A DNA stretch of 12,735 bases from Thiotrichales bacterium. GTDB taxonomy: Bacteria > Pseudomonadota > Gammaproteobacteria > Francisellales > CACEW01. Position numbers and translations under genes: made by a program. This document shows positions 6,288 through 12,735 of this stretch, in pieces (position 1 is the first letter of the stretch; each line of letters opens with the position of its first letter). The stretch lies in the NCBI GenBank assembly GCA_023266165.1, contig JAHFRR010000028.1, positions 1 through 12,735 of the forward strand. The letters run 5' to 3'. The notes below the pieces were generated by a model. That model worked only from the letters and a program-made list of their open reading frames with translations. It was not told where the DNA came from and made no database searches.

Positions 6288-7191
6288 GGTTTTTGGCTTT
6301 CCAGCCGGTGAGCTCCTGCACCGTGCGGCCCATCTCTGCAGGAGACTCCACGGTTCTAACGCCCGCATCCTTCAATGCTTTAAACTTCTCCGCAGCAGTG
6401 CCCTTACCACCTGCAATAATGGCGCCCGCATGGCCCATACGTTTGCCGCTCGGGGCTGTCACACCCGCAATATAAGACACGACAGGTTTTGTCACATACT
6501 GTTTAATATAAGCGGCCGCCTCTTCTTCAGCAGACCCTCCAATCTCACCCACCATAATGATCGCCTCCGTCTGAGGGTCTTGCTGGAAAAGTTGCAAGAT
6601 ATCCACAAAGTTGCTGCCTGGGATAGGATCCCCGCCAATCCCGACACACGTACTTTGGCCAAAACCCAGCGCTGTGGTTTGATGCACAGCCTCATAGGTG
6701 AGCGTTCCTGAGCGTGAGACAATCCCGACTTTACCGACCTGATGGATATACCCTGGCATGATCCCAATCTTACAAGCACCCGGAGTAATGACCCCTGGGC
6801 AATTGGGGCCAATCAAGCGAATCAACGTTTTACCCGCTTTGGCATTTTTGGTTTCGATATATTCTTTGACTTCCAGCATATCTAAGACAGGCACGCCTTC
6901 GGTAATACAAATAATCAGGGGAATCTCGGCGGCAGCGGCTTCTAAAATAGAATCTTTACAGAAAGGCGCTGGAACATAGATGACGGATGCATCGACTCGG
7001 GTTTTTGCACGCGCATCTGCAACGGTGTCAAAGACCTCTAAACCCAGATGCTGAGTACCGCCCTTGCCTGGCGTCACCCCTCCGACCATGTGAGTGCCGT
7101 AGGCGATAGCCTGCTCAGAGTGAAACGTCCCCTGCTTCCCTGTGAAACCTTGACAGATGACTCGTGTATTTTTGTCAATTAAAATGCTCAT
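6187..7191 (-). CDS. sucD: Succinyl-CoA ligase alpha subunit, with an odd C-terminal extension
   Basis: The alpha subunit binds CoA and carries the phospho-histidine in the TCA-cycle conversion of succinyl-CoA to succinate with ATP or GTP formation. Visible motifs are the CoA-binding N-terminus GFTGKQGTFHSEQA (residues 16-29), IGPNCPGVITPG (127-138), GGDPIPGSNF (186-195) and GHAGAI (253-258) with the active H254 (E. coli H246). Family members have about 290 residues, so the protein should end near residue 297. Here no stop occurs there and the frame stays open to residue 334. The 37-residue tail (KAKNHGSARGDLVCRL onward) is the start of gmk read in another frame and looks non-native. ATG 7191 has AAGGA six bases upstream. 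sucC lies 43 bases upstream, forming the usual sucCD pair. Confidence 0.93.
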   Translation of the reverse strand: MSILIDKNTRVICQGFTGKQGTFHSEQAIAYGTHMVGGVTPGKGGTQHLGLEVFDTVADARAKTRVDASVIYVPAPFCKDSILEAAAAEIPLIICITEGVPVLDMLEVKEYIETKNAKAGKTLIRLIGPNCPGVITPGACKIGIMPGYIHQVGKVGIVSRSGTLTYEAVHQTTALGFGQSTCVGIGGDPIPGSNFVDILQLFQQDPQTEAIIMVGEIGGSAEEEAAAYIKQYVTKPVVSYIAGVTAPSGKRMGHAGAIIAGGKGTAAEKFKALKDAGVRTVESPAEMGRTVQELTGWKAKNHGSARGDLVCRLVSFGRREDVLDSSRFKHALSD

Positions 7192-7200
7192 CTCAGATCC

Positions 7201-7226
7201 TTTTTTTAAATTTTTTAATTTTTTAA
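7201..7226 (-). repeat. A-tract repeats between sucC and sucD
   Basis: On the minus strand the 43-base sucC-sucD spacer contains three consecutive runs of six to seven A, each preceded by TT or TTT, ending just before the sucD AAGGA. This unstructured A-rich leader may help ribosome loading on sucD (inference); slippage there could vary between strains. Confidence 0.5.
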
Positions 7227-7234
7227 ACTTTTCA

Positions 7235-8395
7235 TTACTTTACAGAAGCCACTGCGGCTTTTGCAGCCTCAGTAAAGCTTTTGGCTGCAATGATATTCAG
7301 GCCGCTTTCAGATAATTTTTTGGCACCCAACTCAGCGTTAGTTCCTTCTAAACGTACAATCACTGGAATGGATACCCCAACTTCTGCCACCGCAGCCATA
7401 ATGCCATCAGCAATCATATCGCATCGAACGATTCCGCCGAAAATATTGACCAAAATGGCCTTGACGTTCTCATCTGATAAAATAATTTTAAATGCCTCTG
7501 TGACACGCTCTTTGGTCGCGCCACCGCCCACATCTAAGAAGTTCGCAGGCTTGCCGCCCGATAGCTTGACCAAATCCATGGTCGCCATCGCTAACCCCGC
7601 CCCATTGACCATACAGCCAATGTTGCCCTCAAGGGCCACGTAGTTTAGACCCCAGTCCGCTGCGCGTTGCTCACGAGCATCTTCTTGCGTTGGATCCCGC
7701 ATATCCATTAACTTGGGTTGACGATACAGTGCATTGGCATCAATCGTGATTTTTGCATCGAGACAATGCAGATTCCCCTCTGGAGTAATGACCAGGGGGT
7801 TGATCTCAACCAGTGCGAAATCTTGCTCTTGGAACATCTTCGCCAAGCCCATAAAGATCCCTACAAACTGCTTAACTTGTTCGACGTTCAAACCCAGCTT
7901 AAAGCCCAACTCACGGCCTTGGAAAGGCTGAGCGCCAACCAACGGATCAATCTCCACTTTCAAAATCTTCTCAGGGGTTTTAGAGGCTACCTCTTCAATC
8001 TCCACGCCGCCTTCTGTCGATGCCATAAAGACGATTCGACGAGAGGCACGATCCACCACAGCGCCCAGATACAGTTCATTGGCGATATCCGTGCAGTTTT
8101 CCACAAGAATTTTATGGACAGGTTGCCCACGAGCATCTGTCTGATAGGTCACAAGATTCGTGCCTAACCACTTGCGCACAAAGGCTTTGATGTCCTCTTT
8201 GGTAGTGAAGAGCTTCACACCACCGGCTTTCCCACGCCCACCCGCATGAACCTGGGCTTTGACCACCCACTTGTTCCCACCCAGCTGATTCGCTGCCTGC
8301 ACCGCTGCCTCTGCGCTATCGACCGCAAAGCCTTTAGAAACAGGCAGTCCATATTCTGCAAAGAGTTGCTTTCCTTGATATTCGTGTAAGTTCAT
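7235..8395 (-). CDS. sucC: Succinyl-CoA ligase beta subunit (ADP-forming)
   Basis: The beta subunit supplies the ATP-grasp nucleotide site and part of the succinate site of the TCA-cycle enzyme and works as a heteromer with SucD. The 386 residues match the family length (E. coli 388). Seen in order: the N-terminal MNLHEYQGKQLFAEYGLPV, the ATP-grasp VHAGGRGKAGGVKL (49-62), EINPLVITPEG (197-207) with acidic metal ligands, GNIGCMVNGAGLAMATMD (257-274), GGGATKERVTEAF (290-302) and NIFGGIVRCD (317-326). The ATG at 8395 has AGGA six bases upstream. sucA and sucB, often upstream, are absent: an outer membrane protein gene precedes sucC instead. No sign of damage. Confidence 0.97.
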   Translation of the reverse strand: MNLHEYQGKQLFAEYGLPVSKGFAVDSAEAAVQAANQLGGNKWVVKAQVHAGGRGKAGGVKLFTTKEDIKAFVRKWLGTNLVTYQTDARGQPVHKILVENCTDIANELYLGAVVDRASRRIVFMASTEGGVEIEEVASKTPEKILKVEIDPLVGAQPFQGRELGFKLGLNVEQVKQFVGIFMGLAKMFQEQDFALVEINPLVITPEGNLHCLDAKITIDANALYRQPKLMDMRDPTQEDAREQRAADWGLNYVALEGNIGCMVNGAGLAMATMDLVKLSGGKPANFLDVGGGATKERVTEAFKIILSDENVKAILVNIFGGIVRCDMIADGIMAAVAEVGVSIPVIVRLEGTNAELGAKKLSESGLNIIAAKSFTEAAKAAVASVK

Positions 8396-8415
8396 AGCGT
8401 GTCCTATCTTGTTAT

Positions 8416-8445
8416 CTTATAAAACGCGGGAGAACTCTACCACAA
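8416..8445 (-). promoter_or_regulatory. Weak candidate promoter for sucCD
   Basis: On the minus strand TTGTGG (8440-8445) and TATAAG (8416-8421) are 18 bases apart, about 20 bases before the sucC ATG. The -10 box is good and the -35 box poor. The short distance implies a brief leader. The 117-base gap 8396-8512 holds no gene. Confidence 0.28.
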
Positions 8446-8512
8446 GACCTCAAAAAATAAAACTCACTTAGCCTCATTTAGGCCTTTCATTGCAGATTTT
8501 TGGGCGTAGATT

Positions 8513-9601
8513 TTAGAACGTATAGGTCAAGCTCGCGTAGGGTCCATTCAGTCCTAAGTCACTGGCAGTTTGGGCATCAGCAATAATCGCGATGACACCA
8601 TCATCTTCCGTATCAGGAACCAGTTGAGTGGGATTGACCTGAGTAATGCCATTGAGATAGATCACGACCATATAACCTGCTTGTAATGTTAGAACAGATC
8701 CTTGAGTATTCAACGGCAACGCATAAGTCACGCCCATTTTTCCATTGAACTCAGGGACAACTGCTGTATTCTTTTGATTAGCAAGCGTAGTGTTCAGTGT
8801 CGTTCCTGCTGAAAGTGTGCGAAAGTTTGTCGTTGTTTTGATTGATCCAATCAATAGAGATCCGGCCATCTCACCCACTACACTCCAGCGAGGCGTAAAG
8901 AAATATGCCGTGTCAAGCCCCAGACGCGGGCCAATCCCTGTAAATTCAGACGTGTTATAACTCGTGATATCAAACGGCGTCAAGTCATTAGGACTGCCTG
9001 TAGGGTGTGTGTTACCCAAATAACTGGAAGTGAGCCCCTCTTTGAGATACGCGGTACTGATACCATCAAAAACGGTCATCTGAATATTACTCGAGACATT
9101 GATCAAATGATCGAGCGTTAAGTTGATGTTGTTTATTTGAAAATGTGCGCTGGTATTCGCAGAACCCCCTGAAAACTGCGCGCCAGGGCCAAAAGAATAG
9201 GGAGGTGCAACGGAATCAGTGCCAGTAGAAGTCGCAGAAGCCAGGTCAGTAGAGTTAAAGTACATCCAATCTAATTTCACCTGGTCTGTTGTATCAGCCA
9301 TCGTATATTGCAATCCCAAATCAAACGCCCCATGGTACTTAGGATCAGTGTTTTCTTGCCGCCAGCTAGGGGAGTCTATAGGAGTCGGTGAAGTATAGGT
9401 CGCATACGTGAGGTTACCACCACTCGCGGAAGGCTGCAAATACAGGCCTGTCAGGGTGATACCAAAGCCTGGTGTCAGTGTCGGAATCATGTTAGGGGCT
9501 ACATTTTGTGTAACAGCCTGTGTCGTACCGGCATAAGCCAGTGCTAAACTCGAAAGACCCAGAAAAGACAGCGCCCATGTCAGCTGATTGATTCGTTTCA
9601 T
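8513..9601 (-). CDS. Legionella-type major outer membrane protein (beta-barrel)
   Basis: A 362-residue exported protein. The N-terminus MKRINQLTWALSFLGLSSLALAYA is a classic signal peptide, with cleavage likely after ALA or AYA. The mature part opens with TPGFGITLTGLYLQPSASGGNLTYATY and then SPSWRQENTDPKYHGAFDLGLQYTM, the wording I associate with the Legionella major outer membrane protein family (recalled, not searched). Alternating aromatic/hydrophobic strands, Thr/Ser-rich loops and a C-terminal Phe (YASLTYTF) fit an outer membrane barrel assembled by BAM. It may be a porin or adhesin; no specific substrate is evident. Start: a TTG at 9604 is in frame, but ATG 9601 with AAAGGA eight bases upstream is the credible start. 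It has its own promoter candidate. The absence of fusion or internal stops suggests a functional gene. Confidence 0.85.
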   Translation of the reverse strand: MKRINQLTWALSFLGLSSLALAYAGTTQAVTQNVAPNMIPTLTPGFGITLTGLYLQPSASGGNLTYATYTSPTPIDSPSWRQENTDPKYHGAFDLGLQYTMADTTDQVKLDWMYFNSTDLASATSTGTDSVAPPYSFGPGAQFSGGSANTSAHFQINNINLTLDHLINVSSNIQMTVFDGISTAYLKEGLTSSYLGNTHPTGSPNDLTPFDITSYNTSEFTGIGPRLGLDTAYFFTPRWSVVGEMAGSLLIGSIKTTTNFRTLSAGTTLNTTLANQKNTAVVPEFNGKMGVTYALPLNTQGSVLTLQAGYMVVIYLNGITQVNPTQLVPDTEDDGVIAIIADAQTASDLGLNGPYASLTYTF

Positions 9602-9609
9602 CAAAGATA

Positions 9610-9615
9610 TCCTTT
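9610..9615 (-). promoter_or_regulatory. Ribosome binding site of the outer membrane protein
   Basis: AAAGGA on the minus strand, eight bases before ATG 9599-9601. It supports the ATG over the adjoining TTG. Confidence 0.6.
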
Positions 9616-9640
9616 AAATTAAAAACTGAAGACAGGTGGC

Positions 9641-9668
9641 ACTTTACCATATCTTTTTTTGTTTTCAA
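9641..9668 (-). promoter_or_regulatory. Candidate promoter of the outer membrane protein
   Basis: On the minus strand TTGAAA (9663-9668) and TAAAGT (9641-9646) are 16 bases apart, with a TGG just before the -10 (extended -10). The spacer contains a run of seven A. It lies 40 bases before the start codon in the gap after the ABC ATPase gene. Confidence 0.5.
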
Positions 9669-9688
9669 GCGAGCACACAGTCCATTAC

Positions 9689-10393
9689 TTACAGGTTGTC
9701 TAACTGGATAAAGCGAATCCTGTGTGGCTCTGAAAATTCCTGCGCCATCTCCTGATACAGTGCCTGATCATGCCCCGCTAAAATCACCAAAGAGCCTTGA
9801 GAGGCGAGGTCAATCCAAATCTTTGAAATATGGTTTTTCCAATGGGTATCCAGATGTGTCTCGAACTCATCAATCAGTAACACCAGGGGATGGCTGACAA
9901 GACAAGCCTGCAGCCACAACCGTGCGCACTTGGCCCTCTGGCGCTCGCCGCCGGAAAGATCCAGCAAGGCTCGGTCTTTTAAATCCCAGAGATCAAGATC
10001 CCGCACAACCCAATCAAACAGTGCAGACTGCGCATGAAAATCAACACCGATGGGATACCCAGCCATCTGGATATACTCCGCAACCGAGTATCCTAAAGGG
10101 TACTGGCTGGATTGGCTGAGATATCCAAAAGCAAAAGGGATCTGGGCTTTAGGGATCTTGTGAACCTCACGACCAGACAGTAACACGTGGCCCCGTGTAG
10201 GCTGGAGATAGCCCCACAGTAATTTTAACAACGAGGATTTCCCCGCACCGTTTTCTCCTAGCAAAACAACGATCTCGCCTGCAGAGAATTGTAAATGAAG
10301 CGATGAGAAAATAGATTTTCGCCCATAGGTTAACGTCAGCGCGTCGCATTCCAAAACACTTTCTTTTTGGCTATTTTGACTTTTTTTACTCAT
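9689..10393 (-). CDS. ABC transporter ATP-binding protein (FecE/BtuD type)
   Basis: The ATPase of an importer, expected to dimerise on the cytoplasmic face of the permease encoded just upstream. 234 residues. Walker A GENGAGKSS (46-54, K52), Q-loop Q94 in YLSQSSQ, signature LSGGERQR (146-153), Walker B LVLLIDE (170-176, catalytic E176), D-loop THLD and H-loop H208 (LAGHD) are all intact. The usual DEP after Walker B is DEF, a mild variant. The ATG at 10393 overlaps the permease stop by 8 bases, so the two are coupled. The pairing with a FecCD-family permease points to iron-siderophore, haem or cobalamin import; the sequence does not decide among these. Confidence 0.92.
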   Translation of the reverse strand: MSKKSQNSQKESVLECDALTLTYGRKSIFSSLHLQFSAGEIVVLLGENGAGKSSLLKLLWGYLQPTRGHVLLSGREVHKIPKAQIPFAFGYLSQSSQYPLGYSVAEYIQMAGYPIGVDFHAQSALFDWVVRDLDLWDLKDRALLDLSGGERQRAKCARLWLQACLVSHPLVLLIDEFETHLDTHWKNHISKIWIDLASQGSLVILAGHDQALYQEMAQEFSEPHRIRFIQLDNL

Positions 10394-11486
10394 AGAAAAC
10401 TCGCCCTTGTCTCACCAATAAGATCATGACACTCGGGACACCGATGACGGTCAGCATTAAAGAAAGCGGAATCGCCATCAGGCTGACGAGTGCGCACAGC
10501 CATCCAGCACCCCACACCAGTAACACAGCCATCAACAGCGTGGCAGGTAATAATTTCCCATGACGCGGCCCAACCAGCGCCCGACCAAAATGCGGAGCCA
10601 GGAGGCCCACAAAGGCAATGGGGCCTGTGAGCAATACGCTACAGGCAGTTAAAAGGCTCGCAAGCGTTAGAATCTGATAGTAAAAGCGTTGAGGATTGAC
10701 TCCCAGAGCACAGGCCTCTTCTAAGCCCAGCTGCCAGAGATCCAGCTTTTGGGTCATGCGTGCCATGAGGCTCAGTAACACGACAATGAAAACGCCGAGA
10801 TACCCCATCCAGGCCAGGCTTAATCGTGCCTCGCCCGAGAGACTCCACGCAAAATACATCTGCAGTGTTGAAGCAGGTCGTATCAACAAGATCCCTTCTG
10901 TCAAGGCAATGAAAAAAGCATTGAGCAAGATGCCCAACAAGATCACCCCAAAGGGTGAGACTTTTCTGCCAAAACTCTGCAAACACAAGGCGCCTATCCA
11001 TACAATCCCCAAGGCACCGCCCACTGCACAAAGCATCAAGACCCCTGGAGTTTCCAAGAAAAGAAAGCGTGAGGCCAGCACCATCCCCAAGAGCATCAAA
11101 AACCCAGCACCTGCGCTCACGCCCAGCAACCCTGGGTCGGCTAAGGGGTTTTTCAATAAGCCTTGAAACAGCAGCCCCGCACCGCCTAAGGCCATACCGC
11201 TTTCCCCTAAAGACAGAAGATGCAGAAAACGCAAGTGCCAAAAAATCTCACATCCAACGCTCGGGCTATCAGGGGCTATCAGGCACGCACGCATCACAGA
11301 CCAAGACACATGGGCAGGCCCTGTGCTCAATAGCCCCAGGCCTAGGCTCACGCACAGTAAAATCCAAAGCACGATAGAGAAAACCCCGCGTCTGCGCAAT
11401 GCCTGGATCCTTGTTATCTGTTCGGGTTGAAAAACAAAATCGTAACACATGCTATGGCTGGATGTCACTGGGCTTGAATTGGGCAT
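10386..11486 (-). CDS. FecCD/BtuC-family ABC importer permease
   Basis: A 366-residue polytopic inner membrane protein with about ten helices, the channel of an importer for iron chelates, haem or vitamin B12 (family knowledge). The family signature is clear: ALGGAGLLFQGLLKNPLADP (99-118) running on to GLLGVSAGAG (119-128). A coupling loop LEEACALGVNPQRF (255-268) contacts the ATPase, and LTGPIAFVGLLAPHFGRALV (286-305) is the second hallmark. The N-terminal tail of about 33 residues before the first helix is longer than usual. The LRxPR element normally preceding the signature reads LRFLH here, a departure from the family. ATG 11486 is preceded by GAGG eleven bases upstream; ATG 11450 is possible but lacks a good ribosome binding site. 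No substrate-binding protein gene is in the window, so it must be encoded elsewhere. clpV is divergent, 77 bases away. Confidence 0.92.
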   Translation of the reverse strand: MPNSSPVTSSHSMCYDFVFQPEQITRIQALRRRGVFSIVLWILLCVSLGLGLLSTGPAHVSWSVMRACLIAPDSPSVGCEIFWHLRFLHLLSLGESGMALGGAGLLFQGLLKNPLADPGLLGVSAGAGFLMLLGMVLASRFLFLETPGVLMLCAVGGALGIVWIGALCLQSFGRKVSPFGVILLGILLNAFFIALTEGILLIRPASTLQMYFAWSLSGEARLSLAWMGYLGVFIVVLLSLMARMTQKLDLWQLGLEEACALGVNPQRFYYQILTLASLLTACSVLLTGPIAFVGLLAPHFGRALVGPRHGKLLPATLLMAVLLVWGAGWLCALVSLMAIPLSLMLTVIGVPSVMILLVRQGRVFYE

Positions 11487-11504
11487 GAATTGAAAGACCT
11501 CTTC

Positions 11505-11533
11505 TTGACCAGATCTTAAGAATCCTGCATACT
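11505..11533 (+). promoter_or_regulatory. Candidate sigma-70 promoter for clpV
   Basis: TTGACC (11505-11510) and CATACT (11528-11533) are 17 bases apart in the 77-base divergent gap. The -35 matches consensus at five of six positions and the -10 at four of six. Transcription would begin near 11540, with the AAAGGA ribosome binding site at 11551-11556. No comparably good promoter for the divergent permease was found there. Confidence 0.55.
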
Positions 11534-11563
11534 ACTCAAATAGATTAAATAAAGGACTCACTC

Positions 11564-12735
11564 ATGAAGAAATCTCCAGAGATGCGCTTTGATGCGCAAA
11601 AAGCGTTAATCCACAAACTCTCGCCCTCTCTCTTGGCTTTACTCAATCAAGCGGCAGGAGCATGCATCCGTCAAACCCAGTATGAGATCACTCTAGAACA
11701 TTGGCTTCAAACCATTGCAGAGTCTTTAAATCTTGCTGAGACTAAGGCACTCTTGCATTGCTATCTAGAGACACTTCCTAACGGCTGCTCCAGTAAGCCG
11801 AGCTTTTCACCCGCTTTATTTGACTGCCTTGAGCAGGCATGGATTCTGGCAAGTGTTCTCCCTAATTTTCCAGAGCCCTCAAAAACGCCCCCAATTCACC
11901 AGATTCACCTCATCCATATCCTCCAAAGCCTGCAAGCCAAACCCAAATTACTCGACGGCGAAGTGCGCTCAGCAATGTTAACCCAGCTCTCCACGCTGGA
12001 AATTCCCTTAGAGCCCTCTTTCGAGAACGTTGCTGATGCCACCAACCCTCGGCACCCTCAAGAGAGCAGCCTGTTAGAGCTCTATTGCGAAGATCTGACT
12101 GACAAAGCAAAGCAAGGCCAGATCGATCCTGTACTGGGGCGAGAACGTGAGATTGACCAGGCGATTGATATCTTCAGTCGACGTCGCAAGAACAATCCTC
12201 TGGTGTTGGGGGAAGCGGGGGTTGGGAAAACGGCCATTGCAGAGGGGCTGGCTCTTCGAATCTCTTCAGGCGATGTCCCCACATCCCTTCAGCATATTCG
12301 GCTCTTGCGATTAGATTTGACCCGACTTGAAGCAGGTGCCAGTATCAAAGGTGAATTTGAAAAGCGCCTACAGGCCCTGCTCGATGCCCTCAAAGCCAGT
12401 GCCAAGCCCATCTTAATTTTTATGGACGAAGTGCACACCCTGATAGGGTCAGGTGGGAATGGGGGACATGATGCCGCCAATATTTTAAAGCCTGCCCTCG
12501 CACGGGGCGACATCCGCATGATGGGCGCAACCACCTGGCAAGAGTACAAGCGCCATATTGAAAAAGACCCTGCCCTCGCGCGGCGCTTTCAAACGATCAC
12601 CCTCAAAGAACCCTCTGATCTTGAAACCATAGCCATTCTCAAAGGCTTACAGTCACGCTATGAGCACAGCCATCAGGTACTGATTCGTGGAGAGGCGCTT
12701 TATGCCATGGTGACCCTCTCCAGCCGATATCTCAC
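11564..12735 (+). CDS. clpV: ClpV/TssH type VI secretion ATPase, 5' part
   Basis: The first 390 codons of a AAA+ Clp/Hsp100 ATPase that leaves the window at the right edge (family members are about 850-900 residues). In type VI secretion it disassembles contracted TssB/TssC sheaths in the cytoplasm so they can be reused. The N-domain (about 15-150) starts LIHKLSPSLLALLNQAAGAC, the TssH-type sheath-binding domain. The first AAA module follows: GREREIDQAIDIFSRRRKNNP, Walker A GEAGVGKTA (216-224, K222), the TssH-typical AGASIKGEFEKRL (257-269), Walker B IFMDEVHTLIG (285-295) and sensor/arginine-finger region GATTWQEYKR to ALARRF (321-342). AGAS before IKGEFE distinguishes it from ClpB. ATG 11564 has AAAGGA seven bases upstream. 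It is the only plus-strand gene; other tss genes would be expected beyond 12735 (inference). Confidence 0.92.
   Translation, partial: MKKSPEMRFDAQKALIHKLSPSLLALLNQAAGACIRQTQYEITLEHWLQTIAESLNLAETKALLHCYLETLPNGCSSKPSFSPALFDCLEQAWILASVLPNFPEPSKTPPIHQIHLIHILQSLQAKPKLLDGEVRSAMLTQLSTLEIPLEPSFENVADATNPRHPQESSLLELYCEDLTDKAKQGQIDPVLGREREIDQAIDIFSRRRKNNPLVLGEAGVGKTAIAEGLALRISSGDVPTSLQHIRLLRLDLTRLEAGASIKGEFEKRLQALLDALKASAKPILIFMDEVHTLIGSGGNGGHDAANILKPALARGDIRMMGATTWQEYKRHIEKDPALARRFQTITLKEPSDLETIAILKGLQSRYEHSHQVLIRGEALYAMVTLSSRYL

Noticed and set aside
6288..6368. N-terminal extension of gmk to 6368
   Set aside because: The 27 extra residues are sucD coding sequence in another frame and have no Gmk counterpart; ATG 6287 gives the family length.
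6286..6979. Open frames on both strands inside sucD
   Set aside because: SucD is unmistakable; the alternatives are low-complexity or Arg/Pro-rich shadow translations.
7281..8167. Open frames antisense to sucC
   Set aside because: Long shadow frames are expected opposite a codon-biased gene; no motif or start signal seen.
8471..8483. Hairpin GCCT/AGGC after the outer membrane protein gene as terminator
   Set aside because: Only a 4-bp stem, with the T-rich stretch about eight bases further on; too weak to call.
10639..11241. 200-codon open frame inside the permease gene, same strand, other frame
   Set aside because: The FecCD signature and membrane helices are in the other frame; this one is Arg/Cys-rich without motifs.
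11910..12549. Minus-strand open frames opposite clpV
   Set aside because: ClpV on the plus strand carries intact Walker A, Walker B and arginine-finger motifs; the minus-strand frames are shadows.
1..12735. tRNA or rRNA genes, CRISPR arrays, insertion sequences, attachment sites
   Set aside because: Looked for by eye on both strands; no T-loop/acceptor pattern, regular repeat-spacer array, transposase or terminal inverted repeat was found.

Overview
The window reads as a chromosomal segment of a gammaproteobacterium, most likely of the Legionellales or a close relative. The best clue is a Legionella-type major outer membrane protein at 8513-9601. SucC, SucD, Gmk, CsrA and ClpV are also of ordinary proteobacterial type. 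No tRNA, rRNA, insertion sequence, integrase or CRISPR array was seen. Genes are tightly packed: all but the last are on the minus strand, and no gene-free stretch reaches 300 bases.

On the minus strand, read from right to left, the layout is as follows. First comes an ABC importer pair (FecCD/BtuC-type permease and its ATPase, overlapping by 8 bases). Next are the outer membrane beta-barrel protein, then sucC and sucD (succinyl-CoA ligase), then gmk (guanylate kinase). An unrecognised 439-residue protein follows. After it comes a likely three-gene operon: a tandem PQ-loop (SWEET-like) membrane protein, a soluble hybrid histidine kinase (PAS-PAS-kinase-REC-REC) and pyrF. The 5' end of csrA runs off the left edge at 1-79. 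At the right end, divergent from the ABC permease, is the first half of a plus-strand clpV/tssH gene, the type VI secretion sheath-recycling ATPase; it runs off the right edge.

Four things stand out. (1) The PQ-loop protein and the kinase overlap by 8 bases, behind a promoter-like sequence carrying two copies of an 8-base direct repeat. The kinase has no membrane segment, so the pair looks like a split transporter/sensor system. (2) sucD lacks a stop at the usual place and runs 101 bases into gmk in another frame, giving a predicted 37-residue tail. (3) PyrF is of the eukaryotic UMP-synthase type rather than the usual short enterobacterial type. (4) A ClpV gene implies a type VI secretion locus beyond the right edge.

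Functional picture: central metabolism (succinyl-CoA ligase, GMP phosphorylation, UMP synthesis) is interleaved with signalling (hybrid kinase, CsrA) and envelope or transport functions. The right edge opens into what is probably a secretion locus. Promoter calls rest on consensus matching by eye and are tentative.
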